From a virus: a stretch of 33,251 nt of DNA. Position 1 is the first letter of the stretch. Each line of letters starts with the position of its first letter. Location: positions 1 to 33,251 of IMG/VR virus record IMGVR_UViG_3300037071_006404; one strand, 5' to 3'. Position numbers and translations under genes: made by a program. Under the pieces are notes generated by a model. It was not told the DNA's origin and did no database searches. It saw nothing but the letters and a program-made list of their open reading frames with translations. Shown one piece after another: positions 23,149 to 29,732 of this stretch.

Positions 23149-23799
23149 CTAAGCACCCTTTCCGGACTCGGCAGATTCGTTGGCGCTGGTTTGCCACGAA
23201 CGCCGGTCAGCTGCCTCGACCCGCCGGAACTCGACGACCCACACCCATGGGTTGCTCGCCCACGCCGCGCGCTTCCCATTGATCGAGTCCCACAGCCACG
23301 AGAACGACTGCGTGGCGAGATCGAGTCGCGCGTCCACGCCCTCGGCCTGAGCGTCGCTCGCGCCGATCGTCTGCAACCGCTCAACGCGGACCCCGGTCAC
23401 CTCGAGCGTGATGCGCGAGGCCCAGCGCGGCATGTGGATGGAGGGACGCCAGGCGATCAGACTGCCGTCCGACGCGATCATGTGGGCGCTCTCGACGTCG
23501 GCGCGGTAGCGGACCCACGGCGCGCCGCCGGTCATCGTCCCGCGGGCGTGCGTCTCCTTGACCCACAGCCGATCGCCGACCTCGGCGTACGGCGGGTGGG
23601 CGCGCTCGATCGGGTGGTAGTCCCCGTACTCGTCGCAGAACAGGAGCTCACCGTCGGAGTCGACGTAGTAGGGCTCGTACGGCAGCGCGCGCTGCGATCC
23701 CCGCCACGGGACCGTGACGAGCCGCCTGGTCTGCGTCTTCCGCCCGGCGAGGATCGCGCGGACCATCAGCGCCGAGAACAGGATCGGGCGCTCACGCAT
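23149..23799 (-). CDS. ASCH-like conserved phage protein, 216 aa
   Basis: The ATG at 23799 overlaps the integrase end by eight bases. The protein begins RERPILFSALMVRAILAGRK with TQTRR following. It contains VGDRLWVKETHA, WRPSIHMPRWASRITLEVTG and ends NPWVWVVEFRRV. These are the hallmark blocks of a widespread phage protein related to ASCH/PUA-like folds ('pilf s. mv.ail.grKtqTRR', 'GD.LWVrEtw', 'kpsihmPr.asRi.L.v..vr.erLq.I'). ASCH domains bind RNA or modified bases; a role in RNA or modified-base handling is plausible but not shown. Length is typical and all blocks are present, so the gene looks intact. Confidence 0.75.
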   Translation of the reverse strand: MRERPILFSALMVRAILAGRKTQTRRLVTVPWRGSQRALPYEPYYVDSDGELLFCDEYGDYHPIERAHPPYAEVGDRLWVKETHARGTMTGGAPWVRYRADVESAHMIASDGSLIAWRPSIHMPRWASRITLEVTGVRVERLQTIGASDAQAEGVDARLDLATQSFSWLWDSINGKRAAWASNPWVWVVEFRRVEAADRRSWQTSANESAESGKGA

Positions 23800-24874
23800 C
23801 GGTCGGCTCCTTCGGCTCCTTCGGCCCCGTCGGCGACCAGGCGTCGCCGTCGAGCACGTGGATTGCCGCGTCGAGGACCGGCGAGTAGTGCGCGTAGACC
23901 ATGGTCGTCTTGATCGAGTTGTGCCCCATCCAGGTCTGGATCGCGTTGAGCGGCACGCCCCGCGCCGCGAGCCGGGTAGCGAACGTGTGCCGGAGGACGT
24001 GCCAGCCCGACACCGCCGTCGCCGCGCCCAGCCGGTAGTGCGCCGTGGCGTAGGGGATGGCGTCCCCCTCGGCGTTGCTGAAGACGAGCGCGCCCTTCCC
24101 GTGCGGATGCGCCTCGAGGGTCGCCTTCGCCCGCCGGGTCAGCGGCACGTTGCGCGCGCGTTTCGTCTTCGTCGGCCGGTCGTGGCCGCGGTAGGTCCCG
24201 CGCTGGACCCGGATGCGGTTCCGGGCGAAGTCGACGTCGCCCCAGCGCAGCGCCAGGAGCTCGCCGATGCGGAGGCCGGTGTCGACCGCGACGACCATCA
24301 TCGTGTGCAGGTCGCCGGTCGCCTTGCCGAGCTCGGCTTCGAGCTGGGCGTCCTCCAGGTGCTCGACGTCGGTCGCGGTCTTGCGCTCGAGGTAGTCGAC
24401 CTCGGGCAGCTCGTCGAGCTTGCCGCGCTTCTTGGCCCACCGCAGGCAGTTCGTCAGGGTCAGGAGGTGGTTGTTGACCGTTCCCGGCTCGAGCTTCTCG
24501 TCGCCCTCGAGCGAGAGCTGGTGCTTCTTGAAGTCGTCGATCTCGGTCGTCGTGATCGCGTCGAGCCGCGTCCCACCGAAGAACGGCAGGAGGTGCGCGC
24601 GGAACGTCGACACCCGGTTCGAGTGCAGGCTGGGGCTCTTGTGCATCTTCAGGTGCGCCAGGTAGTCCTCATGGATCGCCCGCAGCGTCGGGCTCTCCGC
24701 GACCTTGAGCGTCGACTTCCCCGCCTTCGCGTTGTTCACCCACTGGCGCTCGGCCTCGACCGCCGCCGCCTTCGTGTTGACCTCCGGCGTCCCGCTGCCC
24801 CGCTTCGGCTTCCCGTCCGGCAGCCGGACCACCCGGCGCCAGCGCCACACCCCGTCGTCGTTGTATGCCGCCAT
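23792..24874 (-). CDS. int: Tyrosine recombinase integrase, 360 aa
   Basis: This is a full-length phage integrase. Residues 1-55 form the arm-binding-type N-terminus (WRWRRVVRLPDGKPKRGSG), and residues ~65-165 form the core-binding SAM-like domain. The catalytic domain has TGLRIGELLALRW with R202, WHVLRHTFATRL with H292 and R295, MGHNSIKTTMVY with H318 and the nucleophile Y327. It inserts and excises the phage genome at att sites, so the phage is temperate. ATG at 24874 is preceded by GGGAAG. It overlaps the excisionase-like frame upstream by about 200 bases, and its own stop overlaps the next gene. A short 9-bp repeat (23804-23827) encodes the KEPKEP tail. Confidence 0.92.
   Translation of the reverse strand: MAAYNDDGVWRWRRVVRLPDGKPKRGSGTPEVNTKAAAVEAERQWVNNAKAGKSTLKVAESPTLRAIHEDYLAHLKMHKSPSLHSNRVSTFRAHLLPFFGGTRLDAITTTEIDDFKKHQLSLEGDEKLEPGTVNNHLLTLTNCLRWAKKRGKLDELPEVDYLERKTATDVEHLEDAQLEAELGKATGDLHTMMVVAVDTGLRIGELLALRWGDVDFARNRIRVQRGTYRGHDRPTKTKRARNVPLTRRAKATLEAHPHGKGALVFSNAEGDAIPYATAHYRLGAATAVSGWHVLRHTFATRLAARGVPLNAIQTWMGHNSIKTTMVYAHYSPVLDAAIHVLDGDAWSPTGPKEPKEPTDA
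23804..23827. repeat. 9-bp tandem repeat (CGGCTCCTT) in integrase 3' end
   Basis: Two exact copies of CGGCTCCTT and a partial third (CGGCCCC) follow one another. They encode the Lys-Glu-Pro repeats at the integrase C-terminus. The unit shares GGCTCC with the repeat at 25651-25676. Confidence 0.8.
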
Positions 24875-25046
24875 GCTTCCCGTCCTTGCGGTTCTCGTAG
24901 CGGGTGAGGGAGTCGCGCTTCACGCGCCAGACGCGGCCGACGCGCAGAGCGGCGAGGGCGCCGGCGCTGATCAGCTTCCGGACCGTCCGGTCCGAGACGC
25001 CGAGGTACGTCGCGACCTCGATCGGCTTGAGGTACTCGTTCGTCAC
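24669..25046 (-). CDS. Excisionase-like helix-turn-helix protein, over-long frame
   Basis: The GTG start at 25046 overlaps the upstream stop (GTGA). Residues 2-60 are a MerR/excisionase-type winged helix: YLKPIEVATYLGVSDRTVRK, LISAGALAALRVGRVWRVKR, then DSLTRYENRKDGK. Such ~60-residue proteins help the integrase excise the prophage or act as a regulator. The family normally stops about here, but this frame has no stop until 24669. It would therefore overlap the integrase coding region out of frame by ~206 bases. The extra part is a Gly/Arg/Glu-rich shadow. A lost stop codon or a one-base indel is likely, and the functional protein probably ends near residue 60. Confidence 0.65.
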   Translation of the reverse strand: MTNEYLKPIEVATYLGVSDRTVRKLISAGALAALRVGRVWRVKRDSLTRYENRKDGKHGGIQRRRGVALAPGGPAAGREAEAGQRDAGGQHEGGGGRGRAPVGEQREGGEVDAQGRGEPDAAGDP

Positions 25047-25240
25047 GGTCGCGCCTCTGGCATCGGGAAGGCGACCGGGACCGCCCTGCGGCGCTTCTCG
25101 AGGCAGACCGCGCACGACTTCCGCCCCGGGTGCGGCGGGCGTCGGCAGCACGCCAGACAGAGCCCGGCCGCGCGCGCGTCGGCTCGGCGGCAGCGCGTGA
25201 TGGCCGCCTGGTACTCGCGGCGGGCAACGAGGTCGATCAC
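25043..25240 (-). CDS. Small four-cysteine zinc-knuckle protein, 65 aa
   Basis: The GTG at 25240 overlaps the methyltransferase stop (GTGA) and its own stop overlaps the excisionase-like start. The core 'R..RR...AAGLCLACCRRPP' followed by GRKSCAVCLEKRR gives two CxxC pairs 14-17 residues apart. This is the pattern of small phage zinc-finger proteins that I recognise by shape but cannot name. It may bind nucleic acid. Confidence 0.55.
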   Translation of the reverse strand: MIDLVARREYQAAITRCRRADARAAGLCLACCRRPPHPGRKSCAVCLEKRRRAVPVAFPMPEARP

Positions 25241-26358
25241 GCCGCGCGCTCCCGGGCCTTCGCCATCTGCTCGACGACCGCGCGCGCCACCGCCTCGGCC
25301 AGCGCGGGCGGCATCGCCTGACCGAGCTGCGACCAGCGCGCGCGCTTCGTCGCGCCGGCGAACCTCCACCCGTCGGGGAAGCCTTGCAGGATCGCAGCGG
25401 CGCGCTCCGACAGGAGCACGGTGCCGGGCTGCGACAGGAACGAACCCTCCTTGTGCTGGTCCGGCGCCGGGATGCGCGGGTCGGACATGACGACCGTGGC
25501 CGGACGCGGCCATGGCCACGCGAGAACCTCGGCGGACTGGCGTCGGACCTTCGCTCCGAGCGTCGGGGCGGGGGAGGCGGGGGAGGCGGGGGGGTGTCGT
25601 CGGTTGACGAGGAGCGCGCCATCGCCGTGGCGGTTGCGTGTAAGCGTCTTCGACGGCTCCGACGGCTCCGACGGCCGGTGGTCGGCGTCGTCGCGCCAGC
25701 GGAGCTTGACCGGGCGCCCGAGGTCGTCGCCCTCAAGGTGGCCGAGCGCGTCGGCGCAGGTCACCCACGGCAGGAGCGCCGGCACGCCGGGCAGTGTCGG
25801 CCCGCCAGGCGCGCCGTGCGTCGGCGCCGGCCAGCGCGCGCACGCGGTCCCGACTCGGTGCCCGAACCAGAACGGCCGCACGCGGTGCTGCGGTACGCCG
25901 TAGTCGGCCGCGTCGAGGCGCGCGAAGTCCACGCAGTAGCCGGCGCGCTGCGCGAACCCGCCGACGACGGGCTGCACCACCTTCCGCCAGTTCTCGGCGT
26001 CGTCGAGGCCGGGGACGTTGCCGATCAGCCACGCGTTCGGGCGGAGCAGGTCGAGCAGCTCGACGGTGACCGCGAGCATGTCGCGGTCATCCTCCTGGCC
26101 GAGCCGCTTCCCGGCGCGCGACCACGGGGTACAGGGCGGGTCAGCGACGACGAGCTCGACGCCGCCGCCCACGCCGAACCCGCCGCGCGCCATCCGCAGG
26201 AGGTCGCGCACGTCCATCCCGATCGGGCGGTGCCCGAGGTTCGCCTCGTAGCTGTCGCAGTGGTCGGGCGCGAAGTCGAAGGCGAAGTCGAAGACGACGC
26301 CGGCGCGACGGAAGCCCTCGGCCATGCCGCCGGCGCAGCTGAAGATCTCGATCCTCAC
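25237..26358 (-). CDS. C5-cytosine DNA methyltransferase with altered motif VI, 373 aa
   Basis: The GTG start at 26358 overlaps the upstream stop (GTGA). Motif I is IEIFSCAGGMAEGFRRAG (AdoMet binding). Motif IV is ADPPCTPWSRAGKR with nucleophile C76. Motif VIII is YGVPQHRVRPFWFG, and motifs IX/X are AAILQGFPDGWRF with QLGQAMPPALAEAV. It should methylate cytosine in phage DNA, probably against host restriction. Motif VI, normally ENV, reads WLIGNVPGL, so the conserved Glu is Gly (G113). That Glu normally supports catalysis, so activity may be reduced or lost. The target recognition region (about residues 205-275) contains two 9-bp tandem repeats encoding SEPSEPS and SPASPA. Confidence 0.85.
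   Translation of the reverse strand: MRIEIFSCAGGMAEGFRRAGVVFDFAFDFAPDHCDSYEANLGHRPIGMDVRDLLRMARGGFGVGGGVELVVADPPCTPWSRAGKRLGQEDDRDMLAVTVELLDLLRPNAWLIGNVPGLDDAENWRKVVQPVVGGFAQRAGYCVDFARLDAADYGVPQHRVRPFWFGHRVGTACARWPAPTHGAPGGPTLPGVPALLPWVTCADALGHLEGDDLGRPVKLRWRDDADHRPSEPSEPSKTLTRNRHGDGALLVNRRHPPASPASPAPTLGAKVRRQSAEVLAWPWPRPATVVMSDPRIPAPDQHKEGSFLSQPGTVLLSERAAAILQGFPDGWRFAGATKRARWSQLGQAMPPALAEAVARAVVEQMAKARERAA
25569..25595. repeat. 9-bp tandem repeat (CGGGGGAGG) in C5 methyltransferase
   Basis: Two exact copies of CGGGGGAGG and a third degenerate copy encode Ser-Pro-Ala repeats in the variable region of the methyltransferase. The unit is three codons long, so copy-number change keeps the frame. 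Confidence 0.8.
25651..25676. repeat. 9-bp tandem repeat (CGACGGCTC) in C5 methyltransferase
   Basis: Two exact copies and most of a third encode SEPSEPS on the minus strand. The unit shares GGCTCC with the repeat at the integrase 3' end (23804-23827). Confidence 0.8.
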
Positions 26359-26810
26359 GCGGCGCGCTCCCATCGGACGCGGTCGACGATCTCGGTCGTC
26401 GGCTCGTAGAGCCCCGGCAGCCAGCGATCGGCCTTGTTCCCAGTCGTCCATGGTCTGCCGTCGACCTCGGCAACGGCTCGCCAGCCGGCGGCGCGGTAAC
26501 TCGTCCCGGCCTCATCCGCGCGGGTGTAGGACACCAGCCGAACGACGCCCATCGCACGAACGGCGCGCCAGGCTGCGCCGAGCAGACAGCTCGCCGCGTT
26601 CGGGTGCCCGATCGTGCAGAGGCGGGTGACCTCGAGCGTGCGGCCGTCCTGGAGTCCCGGAGCGACCGGGCGGCCGACCACTACGACGCCGATCAGGTCG
26701 CCGAGCTCGGCGGCAATCGAGAACAAGTGACCGCGCACCGGGCGGTGGTGCGAGTGGTGCTCGGCGATCCAGGCGTTTGCCTCGCGGAGCGTGGCCGGGC
26801 GCAGCGTCAT
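26355..26810 (-). CDS. XF1762-type GNAT-like protein, 151 aa
   Basis: ATG at 26810 overlaps an upstream stop in one frame and follows the DpdA-like stop by seven bases in the other. The start LREANAWIAEHHSHHRPVRG, then LIGVVVVGRPVAPGLQDGRT and LEVTRLCTIG, fits the XF1762 family of phage proteins. Later come SCLLGAAWRAVRAMGV and YTRADEAGTSYRAAGW, the acetyl-CoA-binding-like region of a GNAT fold. The protein may acylate or otherwise modify a nucleobase or protein; its role in phages is not settled. Neighbours are DNA-modification genes. All family blocks are present, so it looks intact. Confidence 0.75.
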   Translation of the reverse strand: MTLRPATLREANAWIAEHHSHHRPVRGHLFSIAAELGDLIGVVVVGRPVAPGLQDGRTLEVTRLCTIGHPNAASCLLGAAWRAVRAMGVVRLVSYTRADEAGTSYRAAGWRAVAEVDGRPWTTGNKADRWLPGLYEPTTEIVDRVRWERAA

Positions 26811-27328
26811 CCCGCCCTCACAGGAGCTCGAGTTGCCGGCCCTCGATCGCCGAGACGAACACCCGCAAGTTGTCCGCGGACCAGAGCGGTAGCGACGAGT
26901 CGATCGAGTCCGCGCCGATCCGCCTCGCCCACGCGACCCGTCGTGCGGTCCCGACCCGGCCGACGTGGCAGGGCTTGGCGTTCCGGTACGCGAACGACAC
27001 CCACGCTGCGCCCGTCGCGATCTTCCACGGCAGCGACCCGCCCACGAAGACGCCCGCGAATCGCGGCAGCACCGGCGCGACGTCGGCCTTCGTCATCCCG
27101 TCCTGGACCGCCAGGTACCAGGACAGGCCGGGGACAGACCCGCCGCGTGCGCTCGTTGTCCTCCTGGATGCGGTACTCCGGGCATGGCTCGCCGCTCGGC
27201 GTCCGGTGGCCCTTCGCTCCGCCGGCCGCCGCTGCCGCAACATCGCGACCGCGCGGCTTCTTTGGCATGAGGCACCAGCCGCATTCGGGCATGAGTTCGC
27301 ACGCCTCCGTGCATGACGAGTCGCTCAT
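26807..27328 (-). CDS. Small Cys-rich phage protein with run-on frame
   Basis: The ATG at 27328 overlaps the preceding stop (ATGA). The first ~63 residues look genuine: SDSSCTEACELMPECGWCLM, then PKKPRGRDVAAAAAGGAKGH and YRIQEDNERTRR. Five cysteines suggest zinc binding. After about 27140 the frame becomes a Gly/Arg/Pro-rich shadow of the DpdA-like sequence in the next frame, and only stops at 26807. The true 3' end seems to have been lost in the event that joined it to the DpdA remnant. Function unknown. Confidence 0.5.
   Translation of the reverse strand: MSDSSCTEACELMPECGWCLMPKKPRGRDVAAAAAGGAKGHRTPSGEPCPEYRIQEDNERTRRVCPRPVLVPGGPGRDDEGRRRAGAAAIRGRLRGRVAAVEDRDGRSVGVVRVPERQALPRRPGRDRTTGRVGEADRRGLDRLVATALVRGQLAGVRLGDRGPATRAPVRAG
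26818..27141 (-). pseudogene. dpdA: C-terminal remnant of DpdA-like tRNA-guanine-transglycosylase-family gene
   Basis: This frame reads GLSWYLAVQDGMTKADVAPV, then RFAGVFVGGSLPWKIATGAA, CHVGRVGTARRVAWARRIGA and DSIDSSLPLWSADNL. These are the characteristic late blocks of DpdA, the enzyme family that exchanges guanine in DNA for a 7-deazaguanine base to shield phage DNA. Intact proteins have at least ~80 more residues before this, including the first catalytic Asp region. Here the sequence upstream of 27141 belongs to the small Cys-rich gene in another frame. No ribosome binding site or good start precedes it. An internal ATG at 27096 would give 92 residues. It is probably non-functional. Confidence 0.65.
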
Positions 27329-27699
27329 CCCCGCTCACCGGGCGTGGCGAGGGCGGCGTCGATGACCCCGCGGCACTTGCCGGGGCATTGCGCTTGCGAC
27401 CATTCGAGGACATCGCGCAATCGTTTGACCTCGGCCTCGGCGGCTTCGGCGCGCGCCTCGCCGGCTGTCATGCGCACCTCGAATAGACGGCGCAACCGCT
27501 CGCACTCCGCGACAAGATCGTCGATGTCCTGGCGGGCTGCGCTGATCAGTTCAGCGTCAGCCTCGGTGCATGACTCGGCGACGATGCCGACCGGGCCGTC
27601 AACGAACCAGCCTTCGTTGATCGGCTTCGGGTCCTTGGTCCACGGCCCCGACGTAGCCGCCGCGGCGCGGGCTTTGATGGCGGCGAGGTCGATGGTCAT
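27325..27699 (-). CDS. Ea22-like phage protein, 124 aa
   Basis: The ATG at 27699 overlaps the preceding stop (ATGA). It begins TIDLAAIKARAAAATSGPW, the 'l..IkaRa.aAtpGPW' start of a large phage family often named Ead/Ea22-like. A middle segment is GWFVDGPVGIVAESCTEADA, and LISAARQDIDDLVAECERL is next. The C-terminal ~45 residues are a coiled coil (EARAEAAEAEVKRLRDVLEW) and contain two Cys (QCPGKC). The family is common in leftward operons of temperate phages; its biochemical role is unknown. Confidence 0.65.
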   Translation of the reverse strand: MTIDLAAIKARAAAATSGPWTKDPKPINEGWFVDGPVGIVAESCTEADAELISAARQDIDDLVAECERLRRLFEVRMTAGEARAEAAEAEVKRLRDVLEWSQAQCPGKCRGVIDAALATPGERG

Positions 27700-27893
27700 G
27701 GCGCGCACTCCGCGTAGACGGCCGCGCCGTCGGGGTCGTCGGAAATGCGCTCGAAGTCGCCGAGCTCGATCCACATCGCGTGCATGTACTCGCCGTCCGC
27801 GATCGGTGCAGCGACGAAGAGGTCGGTGGTTTCGTGGAGCGTGCCGCTGTGCTCCTCGAGCCTGCCGTCGGCGCAGATGAGGCGGACGGTCAC
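27696..27893 (-). CDS. Small acidic hypothetical protein, 65 aa
   Basis: The GTG at 27893 overlaps the DUF3310 stop (GTGA) and the stop overlaps the Ea22-like ATG. The sequence TVRLICADGRLEEHSGTLHE, then ADGEYMHAMWIELGDFERIS, suggests a small beta domain with an acidic surface. Neither motif nor family is recognised. Tight packing and coding-like third positions support expression. Confidence 0.5.
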   Translation of the reverse strand: MTVRLICADGRLEEHSGTLHETTDLFVAAPIADGEYMHAMWIELGDFERISDDPDGAAVYAECAP

Positions 27894-28114
27894 GGCGCCC
27901 CCTCGCGCTTGGCGATTTCCCGGTCCAGATACCAGCGGCCCTTCTTCAGGTCGATGAGCGCGTCGCCCTTCCGCCCGGCGCGAAGGATGTACTTGATCGC
28001 GTTGCCCAAGCGAAAGCCGAGCTCGAACGCCTCGATCACGTCGATGGCCTCCACGCCGTTCGCCTGGTAGTGCGGCGGCGAGTTGACGTCCGCCTGGTCG
28101 AGACGCACGGTCAC
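27890..28114 (-). CDS. DUF3310-family protein, 74 aa
   Basis: The GTG at 28114 overlaps the preceding stop (GTGA). The sequence DVNSPPHYQANGVEAIDVIE, FRLGNAIKYILRAGRKGDAL and LKKGRWYLDREI is the complete consensus of DUF3310. That family is a short helical protein found in very many phages, sometimes named a nucleotide-kinase-like or SaV protein. Its biochemical role is not established. The length (74) is normal and nothing is missing. Confidence 0.8.
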   Translation of the reverse strand: MTVRLDQADVNSPPHYQANGVEAIDVIEAFELGFRLGNAIKYILRAGRKGDALIDLKKGRWYLDREIAKREGAP

Positions 28115-28476
28115 TGCTTGCCTCGGTTGCTGCGAAACGAGCCGAGCGCGTCGGACACGGCGCGCCGGGCCTCATCGGTTGGCGCTCCAACGACGACCGA
28201 CTCGGCGTCGATCTCGGTGAGCAGGCACTTGACCCGCTTCTCCTGGGGCGCGCCGCGCTCGCGGCTCATGAGGCGGTAGCGCTTCCCCTCCTCGAGCTCC
28301 TCGGTCTCGAGTACGTAGCCGAGCCGGCGGAGCTCGAGCAGCCGTGCGCCGTAGCGGACGCCCGCGGCGCGCGCGAGCTCCTCGTGGCGGTGCCAGCTCA
28401 GGTCCCACAGGAGGCCGAGGAGGGCCTCGCGCGCGGTCCGGTACCGGCGGCCGTAGTCGATCGAGAGCTGGGCCAT
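28111..28476 (-). CDS. Winged-helix-like small protein, 121 aa
   Basis: ATG at 28476 lies four bases after the Bet stop. Residues ~16-65 form helix-helix-helix-wing: TAREALLGLLWDLSWHRHEE, LARAAGVRYGARLLELRRLG, YVLETEELEEGKRYRL. That is the pattern of a winged helix that could bind DNA. Residues 70-121 are less structured and basic. It is encoded just downstream of the annealase gene. A regulatory or DNA-binding role is plausible, but no family is certain. Confidence 0.55.
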   Translation of the reverse strand: MAQLSIDYGRRYRTAREALLGLLWDLSWHRHEELARAAGVRYGARLLELRRLGYVLETEELEEGKRYRLMSRERGAPQEKRVKCLLTEIDAESVVVGAPTDEARRAVSDALGSFRSNRGKQ

Positions 28477-28480
28477 GGGG

Positions 28481-29371
28481 CTACCCGAACGGGATCTCGT
28501 CGCTGTCGACGTCGGGCGGCGGCGGGTCGCCGCGCTCGTCCTCGGGCACGAGCTCCTCCGGTCCGACCTTCTCGGGCGCGGCGCGCGTCAGGTCCACGCC
28601 GCGGACCATGTCCTCCCGCATCTCCTTGCCCTCGAGGACCACCTTGCGCTTCGCGAACGCCTCGCGGAGGAGCTGGTAGCTCTTGCCCTGCTTCGGGACG
28701 CGGTCCAGTGTCACCACCAGGGCGGCAAGGTCCTTCAGCGTCTCGGCCGCCTCGATGTCCCGAACGAGGGCGGCGGCGTCGACCGGCGCCGCGGCCTCGA
28801 GCTGGCCGCCGAGCTCCTCCGGAGCGTAGACCCCGCCGAGCTCCTTCGGGAACGCCCGGCGCAGGGCGCGCGCCTCGGCGACCTTGGAGAGCATCACCCG
28901 CGGCATCCGTGACCACGGCGGCGTGTCCTGCGCGAACTCGACCCAGGTCGCCTCCTCCGGCACCTCATGCCAGGAGCCGTGGGAGAACTTCTGGACGTAG
29001 GCGACGGCGCAGAGCAGGCGGCCCTTGTTGTCGTACTCGAACTCCGATCGCCGCCCCGGCACGTAGCAGCCGGTCCGCTCGGCGACCAGGCGGAGGCCGT
29101 CGATCTGGACCTGGATGGAGGCGTCGTCGACCCCGGTCTTCCGGTTTTTCCGCTTCACGAAGCAGATCTGTCGGGCGAACGGATCTAGGCCGAGGCGGTC
29201 GGCCGTGTTCACGAAGAGCTTGAGCTCGTCGTCGGTAGCGCCCTTGCAGATGGTGCGCTTGATGAGGTCGATCTGGTCGCGGGTGAGGCCGGGCCGGGCC
29301 GGGACCAGCGTCGCGCTCGGCGCGCTCGTCATCACCCCGTGGTCCGTCGTCGTCTGCAGCGCGGTCGTCAT
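28481..29371 (-). CDS. bet: Bet/RecT-family single-strand annealing protein, 296 aa
   Basis: ATG at 29371 overlaps the preceding stop (ATGA). Residues ~30-190 carry the lambda Bet-like core: IDLIKRTICKGATDDELKLF, ADRLGLDPFARQICFVKRKN, ASIQVQIDGLRLVAERTGCY and MLSKVAEARALRRAFPKELG. This protein anneals complementary single strands and promotes phage recombination. Residues 200-280 are a charged helical extension. The last residues, DVDSDEIPFG, resemble the acidic tip of single-strand binding proteins. No 5'-3' exonuclease partner is visible beside it, so it may use a host nuclease or one encoded outside the window. Confidence 0.88.
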   Translation of the reverse strand: MTTALQTTTDHGVMTSAPSATLVPARPGLTRDQIDLIKRTICKGATDDELKLFVNTADRLGLDPFARQICFVKRKNRKTGVDDASIQVQIDGLRLVAERTGCYVPGRRSEFEYDNKGRLLCAVAYVQKFSHGSWHEVPEEATWVEFAQDTPPWSRMPRVMLSKVAEARALRRAFPKELGGVYAPEELGGQLEAAAPVDAAALVRDIEAAETLKDLAALVVTLDRVPKQGKSYQLLREAFAKRKVVLEGKEMREDMVRGVDLTRAAPEKVGPEELVPEDERGDPPPPDVDSDEIPFG

Positions 29372-29550
29372 GCTGTGGCCCTCCCCTTGGTCATCTCGTC
29401 GATCGCCGCGAGCGCGTCGAGCCGCGCGGTTTCGCGCGACGCACACAGGCGGATGGTTCGGTAGTTGCCCTGGCCGTCCCACGCGAGGGCCGACCAGAAC
29501 CCGCTGCGCTCCTGCTGGAGCGTCATGCCTGGCCCGGGGCGGCGGCTCAT
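29368..29550 (-). CDS. Small hypothetical protein, 60 aa
   Basis: ATG at 29550 overlaps the previous stop and the stop overlaps the Bet start. The sequence has SGFWSALAWDGQGNYRTIRL and a short helix SRETARLDALAAIDEM. It may be a small alpha/beta protein. Coupling to bet suggests joint expression. No family is recognised. Confidence 0.5.
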   Translation of the reverse strand: MSRRPGPGMTLQQERSGFWSALAWDGQGNYRTIRLCASRETARLDALAAIDEMTKGRATA

Positions 29551-29732
29551 CGCGCCAGCTCCGCAGCGAGCTCTTCGACGAGACGCTCAGCCCGTGTGAC
29601 GTAGACGTTGGCCAGGCCGATCGCGCCGCGGCGCTGGAGGGTCTGCCGCAGCTCGGCCAGGATGTCGGTCCGGCGTTGCGCCGCCACAGCCTCGCGTGAC
29701 ACGTGCGGCAGCCGGCGAGCTCGGGGGCTCAC
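29547..29732 (-). CDS. Small basic helical protein, 61 aa
   Basis: The GTG at 29732 overlaps the upstream stop (GTGA). The product is basic and helical: SPRARRLPHVSREAVAAQRR, then ILAELRQTLQRRGAIGLANV and AERLVEELAAELAR. No motif is recognisable. It may bind nucleic acid or a partner protein. It sits in the coupled chain between two other small genes. Confidence 0.45.
   Translation of the reverse strand: MSPRARRLPHVSREAVAAQRRTDILAELRQTLQRRGAIGLANVYVTRAERLVEELAAELAR

Noticed and set aside
23714-24907. Plus-strand open frame (397 codons) opposite the integrase
   Set aside because: The minus strand carries all catalytic integrase residues; the + frame is a shadow.
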